Shown: piece by piece, positions 9,783 to 24,700 of the stretch
Position numbering within the stretch: the first letter of the stretch is position 1
Layout of the letters: the number at the start of each line of letters is the position of its first letter
Assembly (NCBI GenBank): GCA_019828595.1
Contig: JAHQRK010000007.1
Location: 124,001 to 188,000 of the forward strand
DNA: 64,000 nt
Origin: Aphanomyces cochlioides
Taxonomy: Eukaryota; Oomycota; Saprolegniomycetes; Saprolegniales; Verrucalvaceae
Reading direction: 5' to 3'
Made by a program: the position numbers and the translations under genes
The notes under the pieces: model-generated
Told to the model about the DNA's origin: nothing
Database searches by the model: none
Seen by the model: the letters and a program-made list of their open reading frames with translations, nothing else

Positions 9783-12700
9783 TTGTGTGTGAGTCCATCT
9801 ACTCAAGCCGTCAATGCAAATAGTGTCCGACACAACCTACCGCAGTCAAGCGCACATGTTCCGTCAAGCTTGGCTGAGTATATCCAATATGTGAGTCCAC
9901 CTAGTCAAGCCGTCAATGCAAACTGTGCCCGACACAACCTACCGCACAGTCGCGCGCACATGTTCCGTCAAGCTTGGTCGAGTGTATGCAATGTGTGAGT
10001 CCATCTAGTCAAGCCGTGAATTCAAATGATGTCCGATACAACCTACCGCACAGTCGCGCGCACATGTTCCATCATGCTTGGTCGAGTATAGCCAATGTGT
10101 GAGTCCATCTAGTCAAGCCGTGAATTCAAATGGTGTCCGATATATATAAGAAGTATCTTGTCGTACTTAATTTGTTCCATCTAGTCAAGCCGTCAATGCA
10201 AATATTGTCCGACACAACCTACCGCAGTCAAGCGCACATGTTCCGTCAAGCTTGGCTGAGTATATCCAATGTGTGAGTCCACCTAGTCAGGCGGTCAATG
10301 CAAACGGTGTCCGACACAACCTACCGCACAGTCGCGCGCACATGTTCCATCATGCTTGGTCGAGTATAGCCAATGTGTGAGTCCATCTAGTCAAGCCGTG
10401 AATTCAAATGATGTCCGATACAACCTACCGCACAGTCGCGCGCACATGTTCCATCATGCTTGGTCGAGTATAGCCAATGTGTGAGTCCATCTAGTCAAGC
10501 CGTGAATTCAAATGGTGTCCGATATATATAAGAAGTATCTTGTCGTACTTAATTTGTTCCATCTAGTCAAGCCGTCAATGCAAATAGTGTCCGACACAAC
10601 CTACCGCAGTCAAGCGCACATGTTCCGTCAAGCTTGGCTGAGTATATCCAATGTGTGAGTCCACCTAGTCAAGCCGTCAATGCAAACGGTGTCCGACACA
10701 ACCTACCGCACAGTCGCGCGCACATGTTCCATCATGCTTGGTCGAGTATAGCCAATGTGTGAGTCCATCTAGTCAAGCCGTGAATTCAAATGATGTCCGA
10801 TACAACCTACCGCACAGTCGCGCGCACATGTTCCATCATGCTTGGTCGAGTATAGCCAATGTGTGAGTCCATCTAGTCAAGCCGTGAATTCAAATGGTGT
10901 CCGATATATATAAGAAGTATCTTGTCGTACTTAATTTGTTCCATCTAGTCAAGCCGTCAATGCAAATAGTGTCCGACACAACCTACCGCAGTCAAGCGCA
11001 CATGTTCCGTCAAGCTTGGCTGAGTATATCCAATGTGTGAGTCCACCTAGTCAGGCGGTCAATGCAAACGGTGTCCAAAACAACCTACCGCACAGTCGCG
11101 CGCACATGTTCCATCATGCTTGGTCGAGTATAGCCAATGTGTGAGTCCATCTAGTCAAGCCGTGAATTCAAATGGTGTCCGATATATATAAGAAGTATCT
11201 TGTCGTACTTAATTTGTTCCATCTAGTCAAGCCGTCAATGCAAATAGTGTCCGACACAACCTACCGCAGTCAAGCGCACATGTTCCGTCAAGCTTGGTCG
11301 AGTGTATGCAATGTGTGAGTCCACCTAGTCAAGCCGTCAATGCAAACGGTGTCCGACACAACCTACCGCACAGTCGCGCGCACATGTTCCATCATGCTTG
11401 GTCGAGTATAGCCAATGTGTGAGTCCATCTAGTCAAGCCGTGAATTCAAATGATGTCCGATACAACCTACCGCACAGTCGCGCGCACATGTTCCATCATG
11501 CTTGGTCGAGTATAGCCAATGTGTGAGTCCATCTAGTCAAGCCGTGAATTCAAATGGTGTCCGATATATATAAGAAGTATCTTGTCGTACTTAATTTGTT
11601 CCATCTAGTCAAGCCGTCAATGCAAATAGTGTCCGACACAACCTACCGCAGTCAAGCGCACATGTTCCGTCAAGCTTGGCTGAGTATATCCAATGTGTGA
11701 GTCCACCTAGTCAGGCGGTCAATGCAAACGGTGTCCGACACAACCTACCGCACAGTCGCGCGCACATGTTCCATCATGCTTGGTCGAGTATAGCCAATGT
11801 GTGAGTCCATCTAGTCAAGCCGTGAATTCAAATGATGTCCGATACAACCTACCGCACAGTCGCGCGCACATGTTCCATCATGCTTGGTCGAGTATAGCCA
11901 ATGTGTGAGTCCATCTAGTCAAGCCGTGAATTCAAATGGTGTCCGATATATATAAGAAGTATCTTGTCGTACTTAATTTGTTCCATCTAGTCAAGCCGTC
12001 AATGCAAATAGTGTCCGACACAACCTACCGCAGTCAAGCGCACATGTTCCGTCAAGCTTGGCTGAGTATATCCAATGTGTGAGTCCACCTAGTCAGGCGG
12101 TCAATGCAAACGGTGTCCGACACAACCTACCGCACAGTCGCGCGCACATGTTCCATCATGCTTGGTCGAGTATAGCCAATGTGTGAGTCCATCTAGTCAA
12201 GCCGTGAATTCAAATGATGTCCGATACAACCTACCGCACAGTCGCGCGCACATGTTCCATCATGCTTGGTCGAGTATAGCCAATGTGTGAGTCCATCTAG
12301 TCAAGCCGTGAATTCAAATGGTGTCCGATATATATAAGAAGTATCTTGTCGTACTTAATTTGTTCCATCTAGTCAAGCCGTCAATGCAAATAGTGTCCGA
12401 CACAACCTACCGCAGTCAAGCGCACATGTTCCGTCAAGCTTGGCTGAGTATATCCAATGTGTGAGTCCACCTAGTCAAGCCGTCAATGCAAACGGTGTCC
12501 GACACAACCTACCGCACAGTCGCGCGCACATGTTCCATCATGCTTGGTCGAGTATAGCCAATGTGTGAGTCCATCTAGTCAAGCCGTGAATTCAAATGAT
12601 GTCCGATACAACCTACCGCACAGTCGCGCGCACATGTTCCATCATGCTTGGTCGAGTATAGCCAATGTGTGAGTCCATCTAGTCAAGCCGTGAATTCAAA

Positions 12701-15700
12701 TGGTGTCCGATATATATAAGAAGTATCTTGTCGTACTTAATTTGTTCCATCTAGTCAAGCCGTCAATGCAAATAGTGTCCGACACAACCTACCGCAGTCA
12801 AGCGCACATGTTCCGTCAAGCTTGGCTGAGTATATCCAATGTGTGAGTCCACCTAGTCAGGCGGTCAATGCAAACGGTGTCCAAAACAACCTACCGCACA
12901 GTCGCGCGCACATGTTCCATCATGCTTGGTCGAGTATAGCCAATGTGTGAGTCCATCTAGTCAAGCCGTGAATTCAAATGGTGTCCGATATATATAAGAA
13001 GTATCTTGTCGTACTTAATTTGTTCCATCTAGTCAAGCCGTCAATGCAAATAGTGTCCGACACAACCTACCGCAGTCAAGCGCACATGTTCCGTCAAGCT
13101 TGGTCGAGTGTATGCAATGTGTGAGTCCACCTAGTCAAGCCGTCAATGCAAACGGTGTCCGACACAACCTACCGCACAGTCGCGCGCACATGTTCCATCA
13201 TGCTTGGTCGAGTATAGCCAATGTGTGAGTCCATCTAGTCAAGCCGTGAATTCAAATGATGTCCGATACAACCTACCGCACAGTCGCGCGCACATGTTCC
13301 ATCATGCTTGGTCGAGTATAGCCAATGTGTGAGTCCATCTAGTCAAGCCGTGAATTCAAATGGTGTCCGATATATATAAGAAGTATCTTGTCGTACTTAA
13401 TTTGTTCCATCTAGTCAAGCCGTCAATGCAAATAGTGTCCGACACAACCTACCGCAGTCAAGCGCACATGTTCCGTCAAGCTTGGCTGAGTATATCCAAT
13501 GTGTGAGTCCACCTAGTCAGGCGGTCAATGCAAACGGTGTCCGACACAACCTACCGCACAGTCGCGCGCACATGTTCCATCATGCTTGGTCGAGTATAGC
13601 CAATGTGTGAGTCCATCTAGTCAAGCCGTGAATTCAAATGATGTCCGATACAACCTACCGCACAGTCGCGCGCACATGTTCCATCATGCTTGGTCGAGTA
13701 TAGCCAATGTGTGAGTCCATCTAGTCAAGCCGTGAATTCAAATGGTGTCCGATATATATAAGAAGTATCTTGTCGTACTTAATTTGTTCCATCTAGTCAA
13801 GCCGTCAATGCAAATAGTGTCCGACACAACCTACCGCAGTCAAGCGCACATGTTCCGTCAAGCTTGGCTGAGTATATCCAATGTGTGAGTCCACCTAGTC
13901 AGGCGGTCAATGCAAACGGTGTCCGACACAACCTACCGCACAGTCGCGCGCACATGTTCCATCATGCTTGGTCGAGTATAGCCAATGTGTGAGTCCATCT
14001 AGTCAAGCCGTGAATTCAAATGATGTCCGATACAACCTACCGCACAGTCGCGCGCACATGTTCCATCATGCTTGGTCGAGTATAGCCAATGTGTGAGTCC
14101 ATCTAGTCAAGCCGTGAATTCAAATGGTGTCCGATATATATAAGAAGTATCTTGTCGTACTTAATTTGTTCCATCTAGTCAAGCCGTCAATGCAAATAGT
14201 GTCCGACACAACCTACCGCAGTCAAGCGCACATGTTCCGTCAAGCTTGGCTGAGTATATCCAATGTGTGAGTCCACCTAGTCAAGCGGTCAATGCAAACG
14301 GTGTCCGACACAACCTACCGCACAGTCGCGCGCACATGTTCCATCATGCTTGGTCGAGTATAGCCAATGTGTGAGTCCATCTAGTCAAGCCGTGAATTCA
14401 AATGGTGTCCGATATATATAAGAAGTATCTTGTCGTACTTAATTTGTTCCATCTAGTCAAGCCGTCAATGCAAATAGTGTCCGACACAACCTACCGCAGT
14501 CAAGCGCACATGTTCCGTCAAGCTTGGCTGAGTATATCCAATGTGTGAGTCCACCTAGTCAGGCGGTCAATGCAAACGGTGTCCGACACAACCTACCGCA
14601 CAGTCGCGCGCACATGTTCCATCATGCTTGGTCGAGTATAGCCAATGTGTGAGTCCATCTAGTCAAGCCGTGAATTCAAATGGTGTCCGATATATATAAG
14701 AAGTATCTTGTCGTACTTAATTTGTTCCATCTAGTCAAGCCGTCAATGCAAATAGTGTCCGACACAACCTACCGCAGTCAAGCGCACATGTTCCGTCAAG
14801 CTTGGCTGAGTATATCCAATGTGTGAGTCCACCTAGTCAGGCGGTCAATGCAAACGGTGTCCAAAACAACCTACCGCACAGTCGCGCGCACATGTTCCAT
14901 CATGCTTGGTCGAGTATAGCCAATGTGTGAGTCCATCTAGTCAAGCCGTGAATTCAAATGATGTCCGATACAACCTACCGCACAGTCGCGCGCACATGTT
15001 CCATCATGCTTGGTCGAGTATAGCCAATGTGTGAGTCCATCTAGTCAAGCCGTGAATTCAAATGGTGTCCGATATATATAAGAAGTATCTTGTCGTACTT
15101 AATTTGTTCCATCTAGTCAAGCCGTCAATGCAAATAGTGTCCGACACAACCTACCGCAGTCAAGCGCACATGTTCCGTCAAGCTTGGCTGAGTATATCCA
15201 ATGTGTGAGTCCACCTAGTCAAGCCGTCAATGCAAACGGTGTCCGACACAACCTACCGCACAGTCGCGCGCACATGTTCCATCATGCTTGGTCGAGTATA
15301 GCCAATGTGTGAGTCCATCTAGTCAAGCCGTGAATTCAAATGATGTCCGATACAACCTACCCACAGTCGCGCGCACATGTTCCATCATGCTTGGTCGAGT
15401 ATAGCCAATGTGTGAGTCCATCTAGTCAAGCCGTGAATTCAAATGGTGTCCGATATATATAAGAAGTATCTTGTCGTACTTAATTTGTTCCATCTAGTCA
15501 AGCCGTCAATGCAAATAGTGTCCGACACAACCTACCGCAGTCAAGCGCACATGTTCCGTCAAGCTTGGCTGAGTATATCCAATGTGTGAGTCCACCTAGT
15601 CAAGCCGTCAATGCAAACGGTGTCCGACACAACCTACCGCACAGTCGCGCGCACATGTTCCATCATGCTTGGTCGAGTGTATGCAATGTGTGAGTCCATC

Positions 15701-18700
15701 TAGTCAAGCCGTGAATTCAAATGATGTCCGATACAACCTACCGCACAGTCGCGCGCACATGTTCCATCATGCTTGGTCGAGTATAGCCAATGTGTGAGTC
15801 CATCTAGTCAAGCCGTGAATTCAAATGGTGTCCGATATATATAAGAAGTATCTTGTCGTACTTAATTTGTTCCATCTAGTCAAGCCGTCAATGCAAATAG
15901 TGTCCGACACAACCTACCGCAGTCAAGCGCACATGTTCCGTCAAGCTTGGCTGAGTATATCCAATGTGTGAGTCCACCTAGTCAGGCGGTCAATGCAAAC
16001 GGTGTCCGACACAACCTACCGCACAGTCGCGCGCACATGTTCCATCATGCTTGGTCGAGTATAGCCAATGTGTGAGTCCATCTAGTCAAGCCGTGAATTC
16101 AAATGATGTCCGATACAACCTACCGCACAGTCGCGCGCACATGTTCCATCATGCTTGGTCGAGTATAGCCAATGTGTGAGTCCATCTAGTCAAGCCGTGA
16201 ATTCAAATGGTGTCCGATATATATAAGAAGTATCTTGTCGTACTTAATTTGTTCCATCTAGTCAAGCCGTCAATGCAAATAGTGTCCGACACAACCTACC
16301 GCAGTCAAGCGCACATGTTCCGTCAAGCTTGGCTGAGTATATCCAATGTGTGAGTCCACCTAGTCAGGCGGTCAATGCAAACGGTGTCCGACACAACCTA
16401 CCGCACAGTCGCGCGCACATGTTCCATCATGCTTGGTCGAGTATAGCCAATGTGTGAGTCCATCTAGTCAAGCCGTGAATTCAAATGATGTCCGATACAA
16501 CCTACCGCACAGTCGCGCGCACATGTTCCATCATGCTTGGTCGAGTATAGCCAATGTGTGAGTCCATCTAGTCAAGCCGTGAATTCAAATGGTGTCCGAT
16601 ATATATAAGAAGTATCTTGTCGTACTTAATTTGTTCCATCTAGTCAAGCCGTCAATGCAAATAGTGTCCGACACAACCTACCGCAGTCAAGCGCACATGT
16701 TCCGTCAAGCTTGGTCGAGTGTATGCAATGTGTGAGTCCACCTAGTCAAGCCGTCAATGCAAACGGTGTCCGACACAACCTACCGCACAGTCGCGCGCAC
16801 ATGTTCCATCATGCTTGGTCGAGTATAGCCAATGTGTGAGTCCATCTAGTCAAGCCGTGAATTCAAATGGTGTCCGATATATATAAGAAGTATCTTGTCG
16901 TACTTAATTTGTTCCATCTAGTCAAGCCGTCAATGCAAATAGTGTCCGACACAACCTACCGCAGTCAAGCGCACATGTTCCGTCATGCTTGGTCGAGTAT
17001 AGCCAATGTGTGAGTCCATCTAGTCAAGCCGTGAAGTCAAATGATGTCCGATACAACCTACCGCACAGTCGCGCGCACATGTTCCATCATGCTTGGTCGA
17101 GTATAGCCAATGTGTGAGTCCATCTAGTCAAGCCGTGAATTCAAATGGTGTCCGATATATATAAGAAGTATCTTGTCGTACTTAATTTGTTCCATCTAGT
17201 CAAGCCGTCAATGCAAATAGTGTCCGACACAACCTACCGCAGTCAAGCGCACATGTTCCGTCAAGCTTGGCTGAGTATATCCAATGTGTGAGTCCACCTA
17301 GTCAGGCGGTCAATGCAAACGGTGTCCGATACAACCTACCGCACAGTCGCGCGCACATGTTCCATCATGCTTGGTCGAGTGTATGCAATGTGTGAGTCCA
17401 TCTAGTCATGCCGCGAATTCAAATGATGTCCGATACAACCTACCGCACAGTCGCGCGCACATGTTCCATCATGCTTGGTCGAGTATAGCCAATGTGTGAG
17501 TCCATCTAGTCAAGCCGTGAATTCAAATGGTGTCCGATATATATAAGAAGTATCTTGTCGTACTTAATTTGTTCCATCTAGTCAAGCCGTCAATGCAAAT
17601 AGTGTCCGACACAACCTACCGCAGTCAAGCGCACATGTTCCGTCAAGCTTGGCTGAGTATATCCAATGTGTGAGTCCACCTAGTCAGGCGGTCAATGCAA
17701 ACGGTGTCCAATACAACCTACCGCACAGTCGCGCGCACATGTTCCATCATGCTTGGTCGAGTGTATGCAATGTGTGAGTCCATCTAGTCAAGCCGTGAAT
17801 TCAAATGATGTCCGATACAACCTACCGCACAGTCGCGCGCACATGTTCCATCATGCTTGGTCGAGTATAGCCAATGTGTGAGTCCATCTAGTCAAGCCGT
17901 GAATTCAAATGGTGTCCGATATATATAAGAAGTATCTTGTCGTACTTAATTTGTTCCATCTAGTCAAGCCGTCAATGCAAACGGTGTCCGACACAACCTA
18001 CCGCACAGTCGCGCGCACATGTTCCGTCAAGCTTGGCTGAGTATATCCAATGTGTGAGTCCACCTAGTCAAGCCGTCAATGCAAACGGTGTCCGACACAA
18101 CCTACCGCACAGTCGCGCGCACATGTTCCATCATGCTTGGTCGAGTATAGCCAATGTGTGAGTCCATCTAGTCAAGCCGTGAATTCAAATGATGTCCGAT
18201 ACAACCTACCGCACAGTCGCGCGCACATGTTCCATCATGCTTGGTCGAGTATAGCCAATGTGTGAGTCCATCTAGTCAAGCCGTGAATTCAAATGGTGTC
18301 CGATATATATAAGAAGTATCTTGTCGTACTTAATTTGTTCCATCTAGTCAAGCCGTCAATGCAAATAGTGTCCGCCACAACCCACCGCAGTCAAGCGCAC
18401 ATGTTCCGTCAAGCTTGGCTGAGTATATCCAATGTGTGAGTCCACCTAGTCAAGCCGTCAATGCAAACGGTGTCCGATACAACCTACCGCACAGTCGCGC
18501 GCACATGTTCCGTCAAGCTTGGTCGAGTGTATGCAATGTGTGAGTCCATCTAGTCAAGCCGTGAATTCAAATGGTGTCCGATATATATAAGAAGTATCTT
18601 GTCGTACTTAATTTGTTCCATCTAGTCAAGCCGTCAATGCAAATAGTGTCCGACACAACCTACCGCAGTCAAGCGCACATGTTCCGTCAAGCTTGGCTGA

Positions 18701-21700
18701 GTATATCCAATGTGTGAGTCCACCTAGTCAGGCGGTCAATGCAAACGGTGTCCAAAACAACCTACCGCACAGTCGCGCGCACATGTTCCGTCAAGCTTGG
18801 TCGAGTGTATGCAATGTGTGAGTCCATCTAGTCAAGCCGTGAATTCAAATGATGTCCGATACAACCTACCGCACAGTCGCGCGCACATGTTCCATCATGC
18901 TTGGTCGAGTATAGCCAATGTGTGAGTCCATCTAGTCAAGCCGTGAATTCAAATGGTGTCCGATATATATAAGAAGTATCTTGTCGTACTTAATTTGTTC
19001 CATCTAGTCAAGCCGTCAATGCAAATAGTGTCCGACACAACCTACCGCAGTCAAGCGCACATGTTCTATCAAGCTTGGTCGAGTGTATGCAATGCGTGAG
19101 TCCATCTAGTCAAGCCGCGAATTCAAATGATGTCCGATACAACCTACCGCACAGTCGCGCGCACATGTTCCATCATGCTTGGTCGAGTATAGCCAATGTG
19201 TGAGTCCATCTAGTCAAGCCGTGAATTCAAATGGTGTCCGATATATATAAGAAGTATCTTGTCGTACTTAATTTGTTCCATCTAGTCAAGCCGTCAATGC
19301 AAATAGTGTCCGACACAACCTACCGCAGTCAAGCGCACATGTTCCGTCAAGCTTGGCTGAGTATATCCAATGTGTGAGTCCACCTAGTCAAGCCGTCAAT
19401 GCAAACGGTGTCCGACACAACCTACCGCACAGTCGCGCGCACATGTTCCATCATGCTTGGTCGAGTATAGCCAATGTGTGAGTCCATCTAGTCAAGCCGT
19501 GAATTCAAATGATGTCCGATACAACCTACCGCACAGTCGCGCGCACATGTTCCATCATGCTTGGTCGAGTATAGCCAATGTGTGAGTCCATCTAGTCAAG
19601 CCGTGAATTCAAATGGTGTCCGATATATATAAGAAGTATCTTGTCGTACTTAATTTGTTCCATCTAGTCAAGCCGTCAATGCAAATAGTGTCCGACACAA
19701 CCTACCGCAGTCAAGCGCACATGTTCCGTCAAGCTTGGCTGAGTATATCCAATGTGTGAGTCCACCTAGTCAGGCGGTCAATGCAAACGGTGTCCAAAAC
19801 AACCTACCGCACAGTCGCGCGCACATGTTCCATCATGCTTGGTCGAGTATAGCCAATGTGTGAGTCCATCTAGTCAAGCCGTGAATTCAAATGGTGTCCG
19901 ATATATATAAGAAGTATCTTGTCGTACTTAATTTGTTCCATCTAGTCAAGCCGTCAATGCAAATAGTGTCCGACACAACCTACCGCAGTCAAGCGCACAT
20001 GTTCCGTCATGCTTGGTCGAGTATAGCCAATGTGTGAGTCCATCTAGTCAAGCCGTGAAGTCAAATGATGTCCGATACAACCTACCGCACAGTCGCGCGC
20101 ACATGTTCCATCATGCTTGGTCGAGTATAGCCAATGTGTGAGTCCATCTAGTCAAGCCGTGAATTCAAATGGTGTCCGATATATATAAGAAGTATCTTGT
20201 CGTACTTAATTTGTTCCATCTAGTCAAGCCGTCAATGCAAATAGTGTCCGACACAACCTACCGCAGTCAAGCGCACATGTTCCGTCAAGCTTGGCTGAGT
20301 ATATCCAATGTGTGAGTCCACCTAGTCAGGCGGTCAATGCAAACGGTGTCCGACACAACCTACCGCACAGTCGCGCGCACATGTTCCATCATGCTTGGTC
20401 GAGTATAGCCAATGTGTGAGTCCATCTAGTCAAGCCGTGAATTCAAATGATGTCCGATACAACCTACCGCACAGTCGCGCGCACATGTTCCATCATGCTT
20501 GGTCGAGTATAGCCAATGTGTGAGTCCATCTAGTCAAGCCGTGAATTCAAATGGTGTCCGATATATATAAGAAGTATCTTGTCGTACTTAATTTGTTCCA
20601 TCTAGTCAAGCCGTCAATGCAAATAGTGTCCGACACAACCTACCGCAGTCAAGCGCACATGTTCCGTCAAGCTTGGCTGAGTATATCCAATGTGTGAGTC
20701 CACCTAGTCAGGCGGTCAATGCAAACGGTGTCCAAAACAACCTACCGCACAGTCGCGCGCACATGTTCCATCATGCTTGGTCGAGTATAGCCAATGTGTG
20801 AGTCCATCTAGTCAAGCCGTGAATTCAAATGGTGTCCGATATATATAAGAAGTATCTTGTCGTACTTAATTTGTTCCATCTAGTCAAGCCGTCAATGCAA
20901 ATAGTGTCCGACACAACCTACCGCAGTCAAGCGCACATGTTCCGTCATGCTTGGTCGAGTATAGCCAATGTGTGAGTCCATCTAGTCAAGCCGTGAATTC
21001 AAATGATGTCCGATACAACCTACCGCACAGTCGCGCGCACATGTTCCGTCAAGCTTGGTCGAGTGTATGCAATGTGTGAGTCCATCTAGTCAAGCCGTGA
21101 ATTCAAATGGTGTCCGATATATATAAGAAGTATCTTGTCGTACTTAATTTGTTCCATCTAGTCAAGCCGTCAATGCAAATAGTGTCCGACACAACCTACC
21201 GCAGTCAAGCGCACATGTTCCGTCAAGCTTGGCTGAGTATATCCAATGTGTGAGTCCACCTAGTCAGGCGGTCAATGCAAACGGTGTCCAAAACAACCTA
21301 CCGCACAGTCGCGCGCACATGTTCCATCATGCTTGGTCGAGTATAGCCAATGTGTGAGTCCATCTAGTCAAGCCGTGAATTCAAATGGTGTCCGATATAT
21401 ATAAGAAGTATCTTGTCGTACTTAATTTGTTCCATCTAGTCAAGCCGTCAATGCAAATAGTGTCCGCCACAACCCACCGCAGTCAAGCGCACATGTTCCG
21501 TCAAGCTTGGCTGAGTATATCCAATGTGTGAGTCCACCTAGTCAAGCCGTCAATGCAAACGGTGTCCGACACAACCTACCGCACAGTCGCGCGCACATGT
21601 TCCATCATGCTTGGTCGAGTATAGCCAATGTGTGAGTCCATCTAGTCAAGCCGTGAATTCAAATGATGTCCGATACAACCTACCGCACAGTCGCGCGCAC

Positions 21701-24700
21701 ATGTTCCATCATGCTTGGTCGAGTATAGCCAATGTGTGAGTCCATCTAGTCAAGCCGTGAATTCAAATGGTGTCCGATATATATAAGAAGTATCTTGTCG
21801 TACTTAATTTGTTCCATCTAGTCAAGCCGTCAATGCAAATAGTGTCCGCCACAACCCACCGCAGTCAAGCGCACATGTTCCGTCAAGCTTGGCTGAGTAT
21901 ATCCAATGTGTGAGTCCACCTAGTCAAGCCGTCAATGCAAACGGTGTCCGACACAACCTACCGCACAGTCGCGCGCACATGTTCCATCATGCTTGGTCGA
22001 GTATAGCCAATGTGTGAGTCCATCTAGTCAAGCCGTGAATTCAAATGATGTCCGATACAACCTACCGCACAGTCGCGCGCACATGTTCCATCATGCTTGG
22101 TCGAGTATAGCCAATGTGTGAGTCCATCTAGTCAAGCCGTGAATTCAAATGGTGTCCGATATATATAAGAAGTATCTTGTCGTACTTAATTTGTTCCATC
22201 TAGTCAAGCCGTCAATGCAAATAGTGTCCGACACAACCTACCGCAGTCAAGCGCACATGTTCCGTCAAGCTTGGCTGAGTATATCCAATGTGTGAGTCCA
22301 CCTAGTCAGGCGGTCAATGCAAACGGTGTCCAAAACAACCTACCGCACAGTCGCGCGCACATGTTCCATCATGCTTGGTCAAGTATAGCCAATGTGTGAG
22401 TCCATCTAGTCAAGCCGTGAATTCAAATGGTGTCCGATATATATAAGAAGTATCTTGTCGTACTTAATTTGTTCCATCTAGTCAAGCCGTCAATGCAAAT
22501 AGTGTCCGACACAACCTACCGCAGTCAAGCGCACATGTTCCGTCAAGCTTGGCTGAGTATATCCAATGTGTGAGTCCACCTAGTCAGGCGGTCAATGCAA
22601 ACGGTGTCCGACACAACCTACCGCACAGTCGCGCGCACATGTTCCATCATGCTTGGTCGAGTGTATGCAATGTGTGAGTCCATCTAGTCAAGCCGTGAAT
22701 TCAAATGATGTCCGATACAACCTACCGCACAGTCGCGCGCACATGTTCCATCATGCTTGGTCGAGTATAGCCAATGTGTGAGTCCATCTAGTCAAGCCGT
22801 GAATTCAAATGGTGTCCGATATATATAAGAAGTATCTTGTCGTACTTAATTTGTTCCACCTAGTCAAGCCGTCAATGCAAACGGTGTCCGACACAACCTA
22901 CCGCACAGTCGCGCGCACATGTTCCATCATGCTTGGTCGAGTGTATGCAATGTGTGAGTCCATCTAGTCAAGCCGTGAATTCAAATGATGTCCGATACAA
23001 CCTACCGCACAGTCGCGCGCACATGTTCCATCATGCTTGGTCGAGTATAGCCAATGTGTGAGTCCATCTAGTCAAGCCGTGAATTCAAATGGTGTCCGAT
23101 ATATATAAGAAGTATCTTGTCGTACTTAATTTGTTCCATCTAGTCAAGCCGTCAATGCAAATAGTGTCCGACACAACCTACCGCAGTCAAGCGCACATGT
23201 TCCGTCAAGCTTGGCTGAGTATATCCAATGTGTGAGTCCACCTAGTCAGGCGGTCAATGCAAACGGTGTCCAAAACAACCTACCGCACAGTCGAGCGCAC
23301 ATGTTCCGTCAAGCTTGGTCGAGTGTATGCAATGTGTGAGTCCATCTAGTCAAGCCGTGAATTCAAATGATGTCCGATACAACCTACCGCACAGTCGCGC
23401 GCACATGTTCCATCATGCTTGGTCGAGTATAGCCAATGTGTGAGTCCATCTAGTCAAGCCGTGAATTCAAATGGTGTCCGATATATATAAGAAGTATCTT
23501 GTCGTACTTAATTTGTTCCATCTAGTCAAGCCGTCAATGCAAACGGTGTCCGACACAACCTACCGCACAGTCGCGCGCACATGTTCCATCATGCTTGGTC
23601 GAGTGTATGCAATGTGTGAGTCCATCTAGTCAAGCCGTGAATTCAAATGATGTCCGATACAACCTACCGCACAGTCGCGCGCACATGTTCCATCATGCTT
23701 GGTCGAGTATAGCCAATGTGTGAGTCCATCTAGTCAAGCCGTGAATTCAAATGGTGTCCGATATATATAAGAAGTATCTTGTCGTACTTAATTTGTTCCA
23801 TCTAGTCAAGCCGTCAATGCAAATAGTGTCCGACACAACCTACCGCAGTCAAGCGCACATGTTCCGTCAAGCTTGGTCGAGTGTATGCAATGTGTGAGTC
23901 CATCTAGTCAAGCCGTGAATTCAAATGATGTCCGATACAACCTACCGCACAGTCGCGCGCACATGTTCCATCATGCTTGGTCGAGTATAGCCAATGTGTG
24001 AGTCCATCTAGTCAAGCCGTGAATTCAAATGGTGTCCGATATATATAAGAAGTATCTTGTCGTACTTAATTTGTTCCATCTAGTCAAGCCGTCAATGCAA
24101 ATAGTGTCCGACACAACCTACCGCAGTCAAGCGCACATGTTCCGACAAGCTTGGCTGAGTATATCCAATGTGTGAGTCCACCTAGTCAAGCCGTCAATGC
24201 AAACGGTGTCCAATACAACCTACCGCACAGTCGCGCGCACATGTTCCATCATGCTTGGTCGAGTGTATGCAATGTGTGAGTCCATCTAGTCAAGCCGTGA
24301 ATTCAAATGGTGTCCGATATATATAAGAAGTATCTTGTCGTACTTAATTTGTTCCATCTAGTCAAGCCGTCAATGCAAACGGTGTCCGACACAACCTACC
24401 GCACAGTCGCGCGCACATGTTCCATCATGCTTGGTCGAGTGTATGCAATGTGTGAGTCCATCTAGTCGAGCCGTGAATTCAAATGATGTCCGATACAACC
24501 TACCGCACAGTCGCGCGCACATGTTCCATCATGCTTGGTCGAGTATAGCCAATGTGTGAGTCCATCTAGTCAAGCCGTGAATTCAAATGGTGTCCGATAT
24601 ATATAAGAAGTATCTTGTCGTACTTAATTTGTTCCATCTAGTCAAGCCGTCAATGCAAATAGTGTCCGACACAACCTACCGCAGTCAAGCGCACATGTTC

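Noticed and set aside
9783..9998. Open frame coding a SPPSQAVNANCARHNLPH-like repeat in the satellite
   Set aside because: The monomer is 104 bp, so the frame changes with each unit, and the array is not open beyond about two monomers.
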